DNA from: Hasllibacter halocynthiae
Lineage (GTDB): Bacteria; Pseudomonadota; Alphaproteobacteria; Rhodobacterales; Rhodobacteraceae
Length of the DNA: 64,000 bases
NCBI RefSeq assembly: GCF_003003095.1
Contig: NZ_PVTT01000002.1
Coordinates: 558,001 to 622,000 of the forward strand
Reading direction: 5' to 3'
The translations under genes and the position numbers were made by a program. Numbering within the stretch: position 1 is the first letter of the stretch; the number at the start of each line of letters is the position of its first letter. The notes below the pieces were generated by a model, which ran no database searches, was not told the origin of the DNA, and worked only from the letters and a program-made list of their open reading frames with translations. Below are positions 43,702-51,790 of the stretch, piece after piece.

Positions 43702-44367
43702 GTGAGGATCGTGTCCTGGAACATCCGCAAGGCAGTGGGCCTCGACTGGCGCCGCAGCCCCGCGCGGATCCTGTCGGCGCTGGACGACCTCGCGCCCGAC
43801 GTCGTCCTCCTGCAGGAGGCCGACAAGCGCATCGCGCCCCGCCCCGCCGCCCTGCCCTTCCGCCTGATCGAGGCGCACGAACGGCTGGAATGGTTGCGCG
43901 TCGCCGACACGGAGGTGTCGCTGGGCTGGCACGGCAACGCCATCCTGCTGCGCGAGGGGCTGCAGGCCGAGTGCCTGTCGCGCCTGACCCTGCCGGGCCT
44001 CGAGCCGAGGGGCGCGGTGATCGCGCGGGTCGGGGACCTGCTGCTCGCGGGGTGCCATCTGGGCCTTCGGCGCGCGGACCGGCGGCGGCAGGTCGATGTC
44101 ATCCTCCGCGAGGCCGAGCGGTTCGGCATCGAGCGGCTGGTGATGGGCGGCGACTTCAACGAATGGCAGATGAACCCGCTGCTCGGCACCACCTACCACG
44201 CGCTCAGCGACGTGACGCCGGGGCCGACCTTCCACGCCTCGCGGCCCATGGTGGCGCTGGACCATTTCGTCCTAGGGCCGGACCTGCGGGCGAAGGGGTC
44301 GGGCGTCTGGGGCGAGGCGCCCGCCAACCGCGCCAGCGACCACCTGCCGATCTGGGTGGACCTCTAG
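43702..44367 (+). CDS. Endonuclease/exonuclease/phosphatase family protein
   Basis: DNase I-fold metal-dependent hydrolase, 221 residues, cytoplasmic. Motifs: MRIVSWNIRKA (Asn), LLQEADKR (Glu metal ligand), MGGDFNEWQMNPL (Asp-Asn), ALDHFVLGP and ASDHLPIWVDL (catalytic Asp-His). Members cut nucleic acids, inositol phosphates or lipids; genes of this type often follow cardiolipin synthase, suggesting a lipid-headgroup role (inference). GTG 43702, 13 bases after the preceding stop. Its TAG shares a CTAG with the stop of the convergent MFS gene. Confidence 0.9.
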   Translation: MRIVSWNIRKAVGLDWRRSPARILSALDDLAPDVVLLQEADKRIAPRPAALPFRLIEAHERLEWLRVADTEVSLGWHGNAILLREGLQAECLSRLTLPGLEPRGAVIARVGDLLLAGCHLGLRRADRRRQVDVILREAERFGIERLVMGGDFNEWQMNPLLGTTYHALSDVTPGPTFHASRPMVALDHFVLGPDLRAKGSGVWGEAPANRASDHLPIWVDL

Positions 44368-45581
44368 GCCCGCCCGGGCGCCGCCCGCGCGAGGCCGGCG
44401 GCCGCCAGCCCCGCCGCCCCGAGAAGGTAGAGCGCGATCCACCCCATCTGCGCGGGGAAGTCGTGCCCCGCGTCGATTAGCGCCCCCGTCAGCCAAGGCC
44501 CCAGAGCCGAGCCGAGGACCATGATCGCCGAGGCCATCGCCCGGATCGCGCCGAGGTGGCGGGTGCCGAACCGCTCGGCCCAGAAGGCGGCGACGACCGT
44601 GTGGTTCGCCCCGGTGGTCAGGGCGGTCGCCATCAGCGCAAGCGTCGCCCCCGCCAGCGTCGCGGCCCCCGCCATCAGCAGGAACCCCGCCGCCATCGGG
44701 ACCGCTGCGAGGGAGATCAGCCGCCGCGTGCCGATCCGGTCGAGCAGCACCCCCGCCCCGACGGAGGCGGCGACCGAGACGGCCGTGTAGGCCGGGAAGA
44801 GGGCAACGAAGCCCAGATGCGTCCAGCCCTTCACCGCCGCGAGGTGCACCTGCAGGAAGAAGAGCGCCGTGCCGAAGGCAGGCGGCCCGAGGAGGAGGGG
44901 CACGAGCGTCCAGAAGAGCGGCGAGCGCAGCACCTCGCCCCGCGTCCAGTGCCGCCCGTCCGCGCCCGGAACGTCCGCCGCGCCGGGACCCGGGGCGCGG
45001 GGGTCCCGCTCCACCGCGAGGAGGGCGCGCAGGACGGGGATCGCCGCGAGGACCAGCGCGGCGCAGGAAAGCCAGAGCGTCCGCGCCCCGAAGGCCGGCA
45101 GCGCCGCCACGAAGGTCATCGGCAGCAGCGACTCGCCCAGGGCGAAGCCGAGGCCGGCGAAGGCCAGGGCCTTGCCCCGCGTCCGGGTGAACCAGCGCGC
45201 CATGGTGACCCCCGCGAGGTGCGAGGACATCCCCTGCCCGAAGAACCGCAGGAAGAGCACCGCGAGCGGCAGGAGAGGCGCGGGCACCACGGCCATGAAC
45301 GCGCAGGCCGCCGCCAGCCCCAGGAAGACCAGCGTGCCGAGGCGCCGCGCCGGCATCGTGTCGGCCAGCCCGCCCGCGAAGACGACGATCGCGGCCGAGG
45401 CGATCGTGCCGAGGGCGTAGGTCCGGCCCCATTCCCCTTCCGTGAGGGCGAAGGCGGCCCGGATCTCGCCCGCGAAGACGGAGATGAAGAAGGTCTGCCC
45501 GAAGGAGGACACGAAGGCGAGGAGCGCGCCCGCCGCGAGCCAGCGGAGGTTCTCCCGGACGAAGGCGGCGGCCGCGCGCAT
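44364..45581 (-). CDS. MFS transporter
   Basis: Twelve-helix secondary transporter, 405 residues. The loop 2-3 signature is GGLADTMPARRLG, the repeat at loop 8-9 is GVLLDRIGTRRLI, and AFAGLGFALGESLLPM lies in helix 5. It resembles the oxalate/monocarboxylate-type MFS group in overall pattern, but the substrate cannot be predicted. ATG 45581. The stop overlaps the nuclease gene's stop by 4 bases (CTAG). Confidence 0.88.
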   Translation of the reverse strand: MRAAAAFVRENLRWLAAGALLAFVSSFGQTFFISVFAGEIRAAFALTEGEWGRTYALGTIASAAIVVFAGGLADTMPARRLGTLVFLGLAAACAFMAVVPAPLLPLAVLFLRFFGQGMSSHLAGVTMARWFTRTRGKALAFAGLGFALGESLLPMTFVAALPAFGARTLWLSCAALVLAAIPVLRALLAVERDPRAPGPGAADVPGADGRHWTRGEVLRSPLFWTLVPLLLGPPAFGTALFFLQVHLAAVKGWTHLGFVALFPAYTAVSVAASVGAGVLLDRIGTRRLISLAAVPMAAGFLLMAGAATLAGATLALMATALTTGANHTVVAAFWAERFGTRHLGAIRAMASAIMVLGSALGPWLTGALIDAGHDFPAQMGWIALYLLGAAGLAAAGLARAAPGRA

Positions 45582-45967
45582 CCCCGCCCCCTGCGCGCCC
45601 GGACCCGGCGGCGCAAGCCCCGGGGGGGCTGGGAAGGGGCCGGGGATACGGGGGCGCTGCCATGCGGGCGGCCGCGCCGCCGGGCAGGTTGGCGCGGGCG
45701 ACCGTGGCCGGCGCGCATGCCTGCGTGGCCCCCGCGCAACCCGCGCCCGCCGCCGGGGCCGCCGGGGCCGCCGGCGTCTGGCCCGCCCCCGCGCCGTCCG
45801 GCTAGGGATCGCCTGGCCCGGGCATGGGACGCCCCGGCGCTGGCACCGGAACGACCATCCCATGAAGAGCCCCTTCCCGGCCATCGCGAACCGCCGCGCA
45901 GCCGCCGCGTCCCCACCGGCGTTCCGGGGCGGGACGGGGGCCGTCGCCCGGGGCGGGGCGCCGGGGC
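45582..45967. other. Intergenic region upstream of the polysaccharide locus
   Basis: 386 bases between the MFS start and the polymerase-like gene, both reading away. It is very GC rich, with short tandem CCGCCGGGG-type repeats near 45750-45775. A 37-codon frame (45862-45975, beginning MKSPFPAIANRRAAAA) overlaps the start of the next gene but has no supporting features. Promoters for both sides should lie here, but I saw no clear -35/-10 pair. Confidence 0.6.
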
Positions 45968-47188
45968 ATGGCTGACGCGCCGATGCGCGGGGGTGCGCGC
46001 GGACATGGCGGACATGGCGGCGAGGTCGTCTGGCGCGGCGCGCCCGCGGCGGCGACGGTCGACCCGATGCTGGCTGCCACCGCGCTCCTGGCGTATCTGG
46101 CGCTCGCCATCGGCGGGCTCGGCCTGGGCGAGCCGGTCGGCTCGGCCCGCTCGCTCCTGGCGCCGGCGTGGCTGGCGGTCCTCGCGGCCTATCTCTACCT
46201 GATGCGGCGGTGGCCCGTCGGCCTTCCCGCGGCGGCACTCCTCGCGGCGCTCGCGGCGTTCCTGATCGTCCAGTCCGCCCGCTCGGAGGTCCCCGCCCTG
46301 GCGCTGGCGAAGGTGGACGGGTTCCTGGTCGCCGGCCCGATCGTCTTCCTGACCTGGCGCTACGGCATGGAGGAGTTCGGGCCCCGCTTCCTTCGGGGGG
46401 TCGTGCGCGCCGGCCTCCTCGTGCTCTTCATCACGCTGCTCCACAAGGCGGCGTTCGGCCTGACGGACCGGGGGACGCGCTACTTCCTCAACGGCCCGAT
46501 CGTGTTCGGCTGGATGATGGCGCTGATGGCGATGCTGGCCCTTCGCCTGGCATGCGAGGGGCCCCCGGGCGGACGCCGGCGGGCGGCCCTCGCGGTCGCG
46601 GCCTTCGCCGCGGCCGTGGTCTGGAGCGGCTCGAAGGGCCCGATGGTGGCCCTGGTGCTGGCCGGCGCGCTCTTCCTGCTGCTGGAGAGGCGGATCGGCT
46701 CGATCCTCTTCCTGCTCGCCGCGCTCCTCGCGGGGGGGTTCGCCGCGGCGGAGTACGGCGTCCTGCCCGAGCGGCTGACCGCCATCTACCGTATCGCGAC
46801 GATGAGCCTCGAGGGCCGCGACTTCGGCTCGGTCGGCGTGCGCGCGCTCATGCTCGAGGACGCCGCCCTCCTCTTCGGGTCCCATCCCTGGTTCGGGGTG
46901 GGAAGCGGGAACTGGGTCGTCCACTCCTCGATCGCGACCCATGCGGGGCCCGCGACCTACCCCCACAACCTCGTGGCCGAGACCCTCGCGGAGCACGGGC
47001 TCGCGGGGCTCGCGGTGTTCGGGGCGGTGGTCGCCTACGTCGCATGGCGCTGCGACCGCTTCGGCCTCGCGGTCCTCGTCCTCTCCGGCACGGGGCTGCT
47101 CTTCTCGGGGGACATGCAGTACTGGCGGTTCCTCGTCTTCCTGCCCCTCGCCCTCTGCGTGCGCGGGGCGCGGGGCAGCCGGCCGTGA
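45968..47188 (+). CDS. O-antigen ligase/polymerase-like membrane protein (Wzy/WaaL fold)
   Basis: Polytopic membrane protein of 406 residues with about 10-11 helices. The large periplasmic loop between about 270 and 330 contains FGVGSGNWV and YPHNLVAETLAEHGLAG, the HN-xxx-E-x-G signature of the Wzy/WaaL family in which Arg and His residues are functional. Such proteins polymerise undecaprenyl-linked repeat units (Wzy) or ligate glycans. A polymerase role is favoured because Wza- and Wzc-like proteins are nearby and no lipopolysaccharide genes are seen. First gene of the locus; GTGA overlap with the next. Confidence 0.85.
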   Translation: MADAPMRGGARGHGGHGGEVVWRGAPAAATVDPMLAATALLAYLALAIGGLGLGEPVGSARSLLAPAWLAVLAAYLYLMRRWPVGLPAAALLAALAAFLIVQSARSEVPALALAKVDGFLVAGPIVFLTWRYGMEEFGPRFLRGVVRAGLLVLFITLLHKAAFGLTDRGTRYFLNGPIVFGWMMALMAMLALRLACEGPPGGRRRAALAVAAFAAAVVWSGSKGPMVALVLAGALFLLLERRIGSILFLLAALLAGGFAAAEYGVLPERLTAIYRIATMSLEGRDFGSVGVRALMLEDAALLFGSHPWFGVGSGNWVVHSSIATHAGPATYPHNLVAETLAEHGLAGLAVFGAVVAYVAWRCDRFGLAVLVLSGTGLLFSGDMQYWRFLVFLPLALCVRGARGSRP

Positions 47189-47946
47189 TCCCCCTTCTGG
47201 TCATCCCCGCGCTCTACGCCGCCTTCGTCTTCATGGACACGATCGTGATCCTGACGCGCGTCGGCTCGTCCATGGCGCGGACGAACGCGATGGGCGGCGC
47301 GATCGAGAAGATGGCCAACGCCTGCAAGAGCCTCTTCTTCTTCTGCTACCCGCCGTTCCTGGGGCTTCTCGTCTATCGCGGCGATCCGGCGGGGGTCTAC
47401 GCCGCCATCTTCGCGAGCTACGCCGCCGCCACCCTGGCGGTGGGCGCGGCCTACGCGCTGAGGCGCCGGATCGTCGCCTTCTCGACCGCGTTCGCGTCCG
47501 AGCTGTCGGGCGGAAAGGCGGTGCACCGGGCGATCGCCTCGGCGGCGGGGCGGCGGGCGGGGGACGCGGGCCCGCCCCCGGACCAGCCCCTGGGCCCGCC
47601 CCTGGACGCGGACGAGGCGGGGCACGGCACCCTGCCGCCCCGCCTGGCGGCGTTCTGCGTGACCGTCTACGCGCTCTACGGGGGGGCGATCTTCCTTCTC
47701 AACCTCGTGGTGCTCGAGAACCGGCAATACGCGCCGATCATCCTTCAGATGCTGGGGATGGTGAACGGGATCGGGACGATCCTGCTGTCGTTCGTGATCG
47801 ACCCGGTCGTGGCGCGCAACCTCGACGCGGCGACCAACCTGCAGCCGCTGATCCGGCTGATGCTGTTCGCCCGGCTGGTCTGCTACGCGCTCGTCAGCCC
47901 GGCGCTGTTCGCCGCGCTCTACGCGCTCGGGTTGGGCTTCGACTGA
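47185..47946 (+). CDS. Membrane protein resembling the Amj (DUF2837) lipid II flippase family
   Basis: Polytopic protein of 253 residues with about six helices. The first part reads ALYAAFVFMDTIVILTRVGS then KSLFFFCYPPFLGLLVY. Near the end, LLSFVIDPVVARNLDAAT and LIRLMLFARLVCYAL. The DT...TRVG, late Pro-Gly and FxIDP patterns recall Amj, the alternative lipid II flippase of Bacillus. A hydrophilic Pro/Gly/Asp loop (about 120-150) divides it. No Wzx-type flippase occurs in the locus, so this protein could move the undecaprenyl-linked unit across the membrane. Family assignment is tentative, from pattern memory. GTG 47185 overlaps the polymerase gene. Confidence 0.55.
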   Translation: MIPLLVIPALYAAFVFMDTIVILTRVGSSMARTNAMGGAIEKMANACKSLFFFCYPPFLGLLVYRGDPAGVYAAIFASYAAATLAVGAAYALRRRIVAFSTAFASELSGGKAVHRAIASAAGRRAGDAGPPPDQPLGPPLDADEAGHGTLPPRLAAFCVTVYALYGGAIFLLNLVVLENRQYAPIILQMLGMVNGIGTILLSFVIDPVVARNLDAATNLQPLIRLMLFARLVCYALVSPALFAALYALGLGFD

Positions 47947-48172
47947 TGCGCGGCGCTGGAGGCGTCCGCATGCCCAGGCCGCGCCCGGCGCGGCACGAGG
48001 GCCACGGCGGCGGCCCGGCCGCCGCGCGGACGGATGGAAGGCGCCCCGGGGGCCGCTTATCGCCATGCCACGGGCCATCACGGAGAGAGCCAGGGATGCG
48101 GCCGCGCCTTACACGTCCGGATCCCGCGGCGCCGCGCGCCCGCCGGCGCCCCCGCCGGCGGGGGGCCGGGGC

Positions 48173-49390
48173 ATGAAGGTGCTCTACCTCCACCAGTACT
48201 TCGCCACGCCGCGGATGGCGGGGGGCACCCGCTCCTACGAGATGGCGCGCCGCATGGTCGCCGCCGGCCACGAGGTGCACGTCGTCACCTCCTGGCGCGA
48301 GGGGACGGACCGCCGGGGCTGGTGGCAGGAGGAGGTCGACGGCATCCAAGTCCACTGGCTGCCCGTCCCCTACCGCAACGCGATGGGCCCCCTCGCCCGC
48401 CTGCGCGCCTTCGCCCGCTTCGCCCGCCTCGCGCGGGCGCGGGCGACCGGGATCGGCGGCGACGTCGTCCTCTCGACGAGCACGCCGCTCACCATCGCGG
48501 TGCCGGGGGTGCGCGCCGCGCGCCGCCTCGGGGTGCCGCACGTCCTCGAGGTGCGGGACCTCTGGCCGGCGCTGCCCGTGGCGATGGGGATCCTGCGCGA
48601 TCCGGTCAGCATCCACCTCGCCCGCCGGCTCGAGCGGTACGCCTACCGCAACTCGGCGCGGGTGCTGGCCCTGTCGCCCGGCATGGCGCGGGGCGTGGTC
48701 GCGGCGGGCTATCCCGAAGGGCGGGTGACGGTCGCGCCCAACAGCTGCGACACGGACCTCTTCGCGCCCGACCCGGCGGGCGCCGCGCGCTTCCGCGCCG
48801 CCCGCCCCGAGCTGGGGGAGGGGCCGATCGTCCTCTACGCCGGCACGTTCGGCCGCATCAACGGGGTCGAGTACCTCGCCCGCCTCGCGGCCGCGATGGC
48901 GGGGATCCGCCCTGACGTCCGCTTCGTGGCCATCGGCGGCGGCGCCCGCGCGGACGCGGTCCGTGCCGAGGCCGGGCGCCTCGGGGTCCTCGGGCGCAAC
49001 TACTTCCAGTACCCCGCCATGCCCAAGACCGCGCTGGTGGACGCGTTCCGCGCGGCGCGGGTCTCGACCTCGCTCTTCGTCGACCTGCCGGAGATGCGGC
49101 ACAACTCGGCCAACAAGTTCTTCGACGCCCTCGCCTCCGGCACGCCGGTGGCGATCAACTACGGCGGCTGGCAGGCCGACCTCGTCGCCGAGCACGGCCT
49201 CGGCCTCGCGCTCGCCCCCGGCGACCCGGACGCGGCGGCCCGGGCGCTGGCCGGCCTCCTGGCCGACGAGGGAAGGCTCGCGGCCGCCTCGCGGGCGGCG
49301 GAGGCGCTGGCGCAGGGCGAGTTCGGGCGCGACGCGGTCGCCCGCCGGGTGATCGGCACGCTCGAGCGCGCGGTGGAGGAGGCGTCGTGA
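48173..49390 (+). CDS. Glycosyltransferase family 4
   Basis: GT-B fold glycosyltransferase, 405 residues, cytoplasmic face of the membrane. The N-terminal acceptor domain has VLYLHQYFATPRMAGGTRSYE (the Gly-rich loop). The donor domain begins near 220 with IVLYAGTFGRINGVEYLARL, and KFFDALASGTPVAINYGGWQ corresponds to the nucleotide-sugar binding EX7E-like region, here with Asp in FFDALASG. It resembles WcaI/PglA-type enzymes. ATG 48173 is the family start; an in-frame ATG at 48065 adds only low-complexity residues. 226 bases precede it. GTGA overlap with the sugar transferase. Donor and linkage unknown. Confidence 0.9.
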   Translation: MKVLYLHQYFATPRMAGGTRSYEMARRMVAAGHEVHVVTSWREGTDRRGWWQEEVDGIQVHWLPVPYRNAMGPLARLRAFARFARLARARATGIGGDVVLSTSTPLTIAVPGVRAARRLGVPHVLEVRDLWPALPVAMGILRDPVSIHLARRLERYAYRNSARVLALSPGMARGVVAAGYPEGRVTVAPNSCDTDLFAPDPAGAARFRAARPELGEGPIVLYAGTFGRINGVEYLARLAAAMAGIRPDVRFVAIGGGARADAVRAEAGRLGVLGRNYFQYPAMPKTALVDAFRAARVSTSLFVDLPEMRHNSANKFFDALASGTPVAINYGGWQADLVAEHGLGLALAPGDPDAAARALAGLLADEGRLAAASRAAEALAQGEFGRDAVARRVIGTLERAVEEAS

Positions 49391-50040
49391 CCGGGCGCGG
49401 CGCCGCTGCGGCCAAGCGCGCGCTCGACGTGGCCGGGGCGCTCGTCGGGCTGACGCTGCTCGCGCCGCTGCTCGCGGTCCTCGCCTGGCGGGTGCGGCGC
49501 GAGATGGGCGCGCCCGTCCTCTTCCGGCAGGTCCGGCCCGGGCTCGGCGGCCGCCCCTTCGAGATGCGCAAGTTCCGCACCATGCGGGGCGGCCCCGGCA
49601 CGGACGCCGAGCGGCTGACCCCCTTCGGCGCCCGGCTGCGCGCCTCCTCGCTCGACGAGCTGCCCGAGCTGTGGAACGTCCTCCTCGGCGACATGAGCCT
49701 CGTCGGGCCCCGCCCCCTCCTGCCGGAGTACCTCCCCCTCTACACCCCGCGCCAGGCCCGCCGGCACGAGGTCCGGCCCGGCCTGACCGGCTGGGCGCAG
49801 GTCAACGGCCGCAACGCCATCGCCTGGGAGGAGAAGTTCGAGCTGGACCTCTGGTACGTGGAGAACCGGACCCTCCTCCTCGACCTGCGGATCATCGCGA
49901 CGACCGTGTCGAAGGTCCTGCGCCGCGAGGGCGTCGCCGCCGCGGGCGAGGCGACCATGCCCCCCTTCACGGGCGGGCCCGGCGTGGGCCAGGGGGGCCA
50001 GGGAGGCCGGGGGGACCAGGGGAACCAGGGGAATGGCTGA
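49387..50040 (+). CDS. Initiating sugar-phosphate transferase (PglC/bacterial sugar transferase family)
   Basis: Monotopic phosphoglycosyl transferase that places the first sugar phosphate on undecaprenyl phosphate, 217 residues. The re-entrant helix is KRALDVAGALVGLTLLAPLL. The catalytic Asp-Glu lies in SLDELPELWNVLLGDMSLVG, with FRQVRPGLGGRPFEMRKFRT and RPGLTGWAQVNGRN conserved. The small size (no extra N-terminal helices) is PglC-like, which fits the neighbouring bacillosamine genes. The C-terminal 22 residues are a Gly/Gln repeat tail. GTG 49387 overlaps the GT4 gene; the end overlaps the acetyltransferase gene by 8 bases. Confidence 0.92.
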   Translation: MTGRGAAAAKRALDVAGALVGLTLLAPLLAVLAWRVRREMGAPVLFRQVRPGLGGRPFEMRKFRTMRGGPGTDAERLTPFGARLRASSLDELPELWNVLLGDMSLVGPRPLLPEYLPLYTPRQARRHEVRPGLTGWAQVNGRNAIAWEEKFELDLWYVENRTLLLDLRIIATTVSKVLRREGVAAAGEATMPPFTGGPGVGQGGQGGRGDQGNQGNG

Positions 50041-50668
50041 CCTTCTCGGGGTGTACGGGGCTTCGGGGTGCGGGCGGGGCATCATGCCCCTCCTTCGCGG
50101 GCGCGAAGGGGATGCCCGCCTCGTCTTCGTGGACGACGCGCTCGCCGGCGGGATGGTCAACGGCCTTCCCGTGCTCGACTGGCAGGGGTTCGCCGCCTCG
50201 GGGGCGGCCGTATGCCTCGCCGTGGCCGATCCCGGCACGCGGCGCCGCCTGGCCGAGCGGGCCGCCGCAGCCGGGGTGCCGCTGCACGGCGCGCGCCATC
50301 CCACCGTGGTCGAGATGGACGACGTCCGGATCGCCCCGGGCGCCTGCCTCTCGCCCTATGTGGTCCTCACCTCGAACATCAGCATCGGGCGGGCCTTCCA
50401 TGCCAACGTCCACAGCGTCGTCGAGCACGACTGCGTCATCGGCGACTTCGTCACCTTCGCCCCCGGGGTCCGCTGCAACGGCAACGTCCACGTCGGCGAC
50501 GGCGCCTATCTCGGCGCGGGCGCGACGATCCGCCAGGGCCGCCCCGGCGCGCCGCTGCGCATCGGCGCGGGGGCGGTGGTCGGCATGGGCGCGGTCGTCA
50601 CCCGCGACGTGCCGCCCGGCGCCACGGTCGTCGGCAGCCCCGCCCGCCCCATCCGACGGAAGCCCTGA
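50033..50668 (+). CDS. PglD-like sugar O/N-acetyltransferase (left-handed beta-helix)
   Basis: Acetyl-CoA-dependent transferase of 211 residues. The N-terminal Rossmann-like domain has GVYGASGCGRGIMPLL for the UDP-sugar. The hexapeptide-repeat beta-helix runs from about 100 to 205 (ISIGRAFHANVHSVVEHDCVIG, VHVGDGAYLGAGATI, VVGMGAVVTRDVPPG); VEHDC contains the expected catalytic His. PglD acetylates the 4-amino group of UDP-4-amino-sugar to give UDP-diacetylbacillosamine. Followed directly by the aminotransferase gene (TGA-ATG). Confidence 0.88.
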   Translation: MADLLGVYGASGCGRGIMPLLRGREGDARLVFVDDALAGGMVNGLPVLDWQGFAASGAAVCLAVADPGTRRRLAERAAAAGVPLHGARHPTVVEMDDVRIAPGACLSPYVVLTSNISIGRAFHANVHSVVEHDCVIGDFVTFAPGVRCNGNVHVGDGAYLGAGATIRQGRPGAPLRIGAGAVVGMGAVVTRDVPPGATVVGSPARPIRRKP

Positions 50669-51790
50669 ATGCGCATCTGGCTCTCGCGTCCGCACATGTC
50701 AGGTGGCGAGGAGGCCGCCGTCGCGGCGGCCTTCGCCTCGGGCTTCGTCGCGCCGGCCGGCCCGCAGCTCGACGCGTTCGAGGGGGCGGTCGCGGCGCAT
50801 CTGGGCGGCGGGGTCCACTGCGTCGCCCTCTCCTCCGGAACGGCGGCGCTGCACCTCGCGCTGCGCCTCGCCGGCGTCGGCCCCGGCGACGAGGTCTGGA
50901 TCTCCTCCATGACCTTCGCGGGGGGCGTCTTCCCGGTCCGCTATCTCGGGGCCAGCCCGCGCTTCTTCGACCTCGACCCGGCGCGCTGGACCCTCTCCCT
51001 CCCCCTCCTCGAGGAGGAGATGGACCGCGCCGCGCGCCGGGGCCGGCTGCCGAAGGCCGTCGTGCCCACCGACCTCTACGGCGCCTCCGTCGACCTTCCC
51101 CCGCTCGAGGCGCTGTGTGCGCGCCACGGCGTCGCCCTCGTGGTGGACAGCGCCGAGGCGCTCGGCGCGCGCTGCGGGGACCGGGCCGCCGGCACCGGGG
51201 GCGACGCGGCCGTCCTCTCGTTCAACGGCAACAAGATCGTCACCACCTCGGGCGGCGGGATGCTGGTGACGCGCCATGCCGAATGGGCCGCGCGGGCCCG
51301 CTTCCTCGCCACCCAGGCGCGTGAGGCCGCCCCCCATTACGAGCACGAGACGATCGGCTACAACTACCGCCTCTCCAACGTCTGCGCGGCCATCGGCCTC
51401 GCGCAGATGGGGGTGCTGGGTGCGCGCGTCGCCCGGCGCCGCGCGATCTTCGCCCGCTACCGGGACGCGCTGTCCCCCGCTGGCATCGCCTTCATGCCCG
51501 AGGCGCCCGGCCACCTCTCGACCCGCTGGCTGACGGCCTGCCGGATCGACCCCGCGCGCACCGGCACCGACCGCGAGGCGGTGCGCCTCGCCCTCCTCTC
51601 CGAAGGGATCGAGGCGCGCCCGCTCTGGAAGCCCATGCACCTGCAGCCGGTCTTCGCGGGCGCGCCCTATCACGGCGCGGGCTTCGACGCCGCGCTCTTC
51701 GCGGACGGGCTCTGCCTGCCCTCGGGCTCGGACATGACCGAGGCCGAGCAGGACGAGGTGATCGCCCGCGTCCTCGCAGTCATGGCCTAG
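50669..51790 (+). CDS. DegT/DnrJ/EryC1-family sugar aminotransferase (PglE-like)
   Basis: PLP-dependent enzyme of 373 residues that aminates a 4-keto-6-deoxy nucleotide sugar. PLP-binding features: ALSSGTAALHLAL (53-65), VVDSAEALGARCGD (Asp and His/Gln-type ring contacts, about 158-171), and Lys189 in SFNGNKIVTTSGGG as the Schiff-base lysine. NYRLSNVCAAIGLAQM is conserved. Together with the PglF-like dehydratase (61.7 kb) and PglD-like acetyltransferase it completes a bacillosamine-type route. The TAG shares CTAG with the convergent DUF2793 gene. Confidence 0.92.
   Translation: MRIWLSRPHMSGGEEAAVAAAFASGFVAPAGPQLDAFEGAVAAHLGGGVHCVALSSGTAALHLALRLAGVGPGDEVWISSMTFAGGVFPVRYLGASPRFFDLDPARWTLSLPLLEEEMDRAARRGRLPKAVVPTDLYGASVDLPPLEALCARHGVALVVDSAEALGARCGDRAAGTGGDAAVLSFNGNKIVTTSGGGMLVTRHAEWAARARFLATQAREAAPHYEHETIGYNYRLSNVCAAIGLAQMGVLGARVARRRAIFARYRDALSPAGIAFMPEAPGHLSTRWLTACRIDPARTGTDREAVRLALLSEGIEARPLWKPMHLQPVFAGAPYHGAGFDAALFADGLCLPSGSDMTEAEQDEVIARVLAVMA

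Noticed and set aside
45750-45780. Tandem GCCGGGGCC-type repeats as a possible CRISPR or attachment site
   Set aside because: Only two to three short copies with no spacers or flanking recombinase; ordinary GC-rich repetition.
45862-45975. Small 37-codon frame before the polymerase-like gene
   Set aside because: Ala/Gly/Arg-rich with no ribosome site, hydrophobic pattern or known relative; likely chance.
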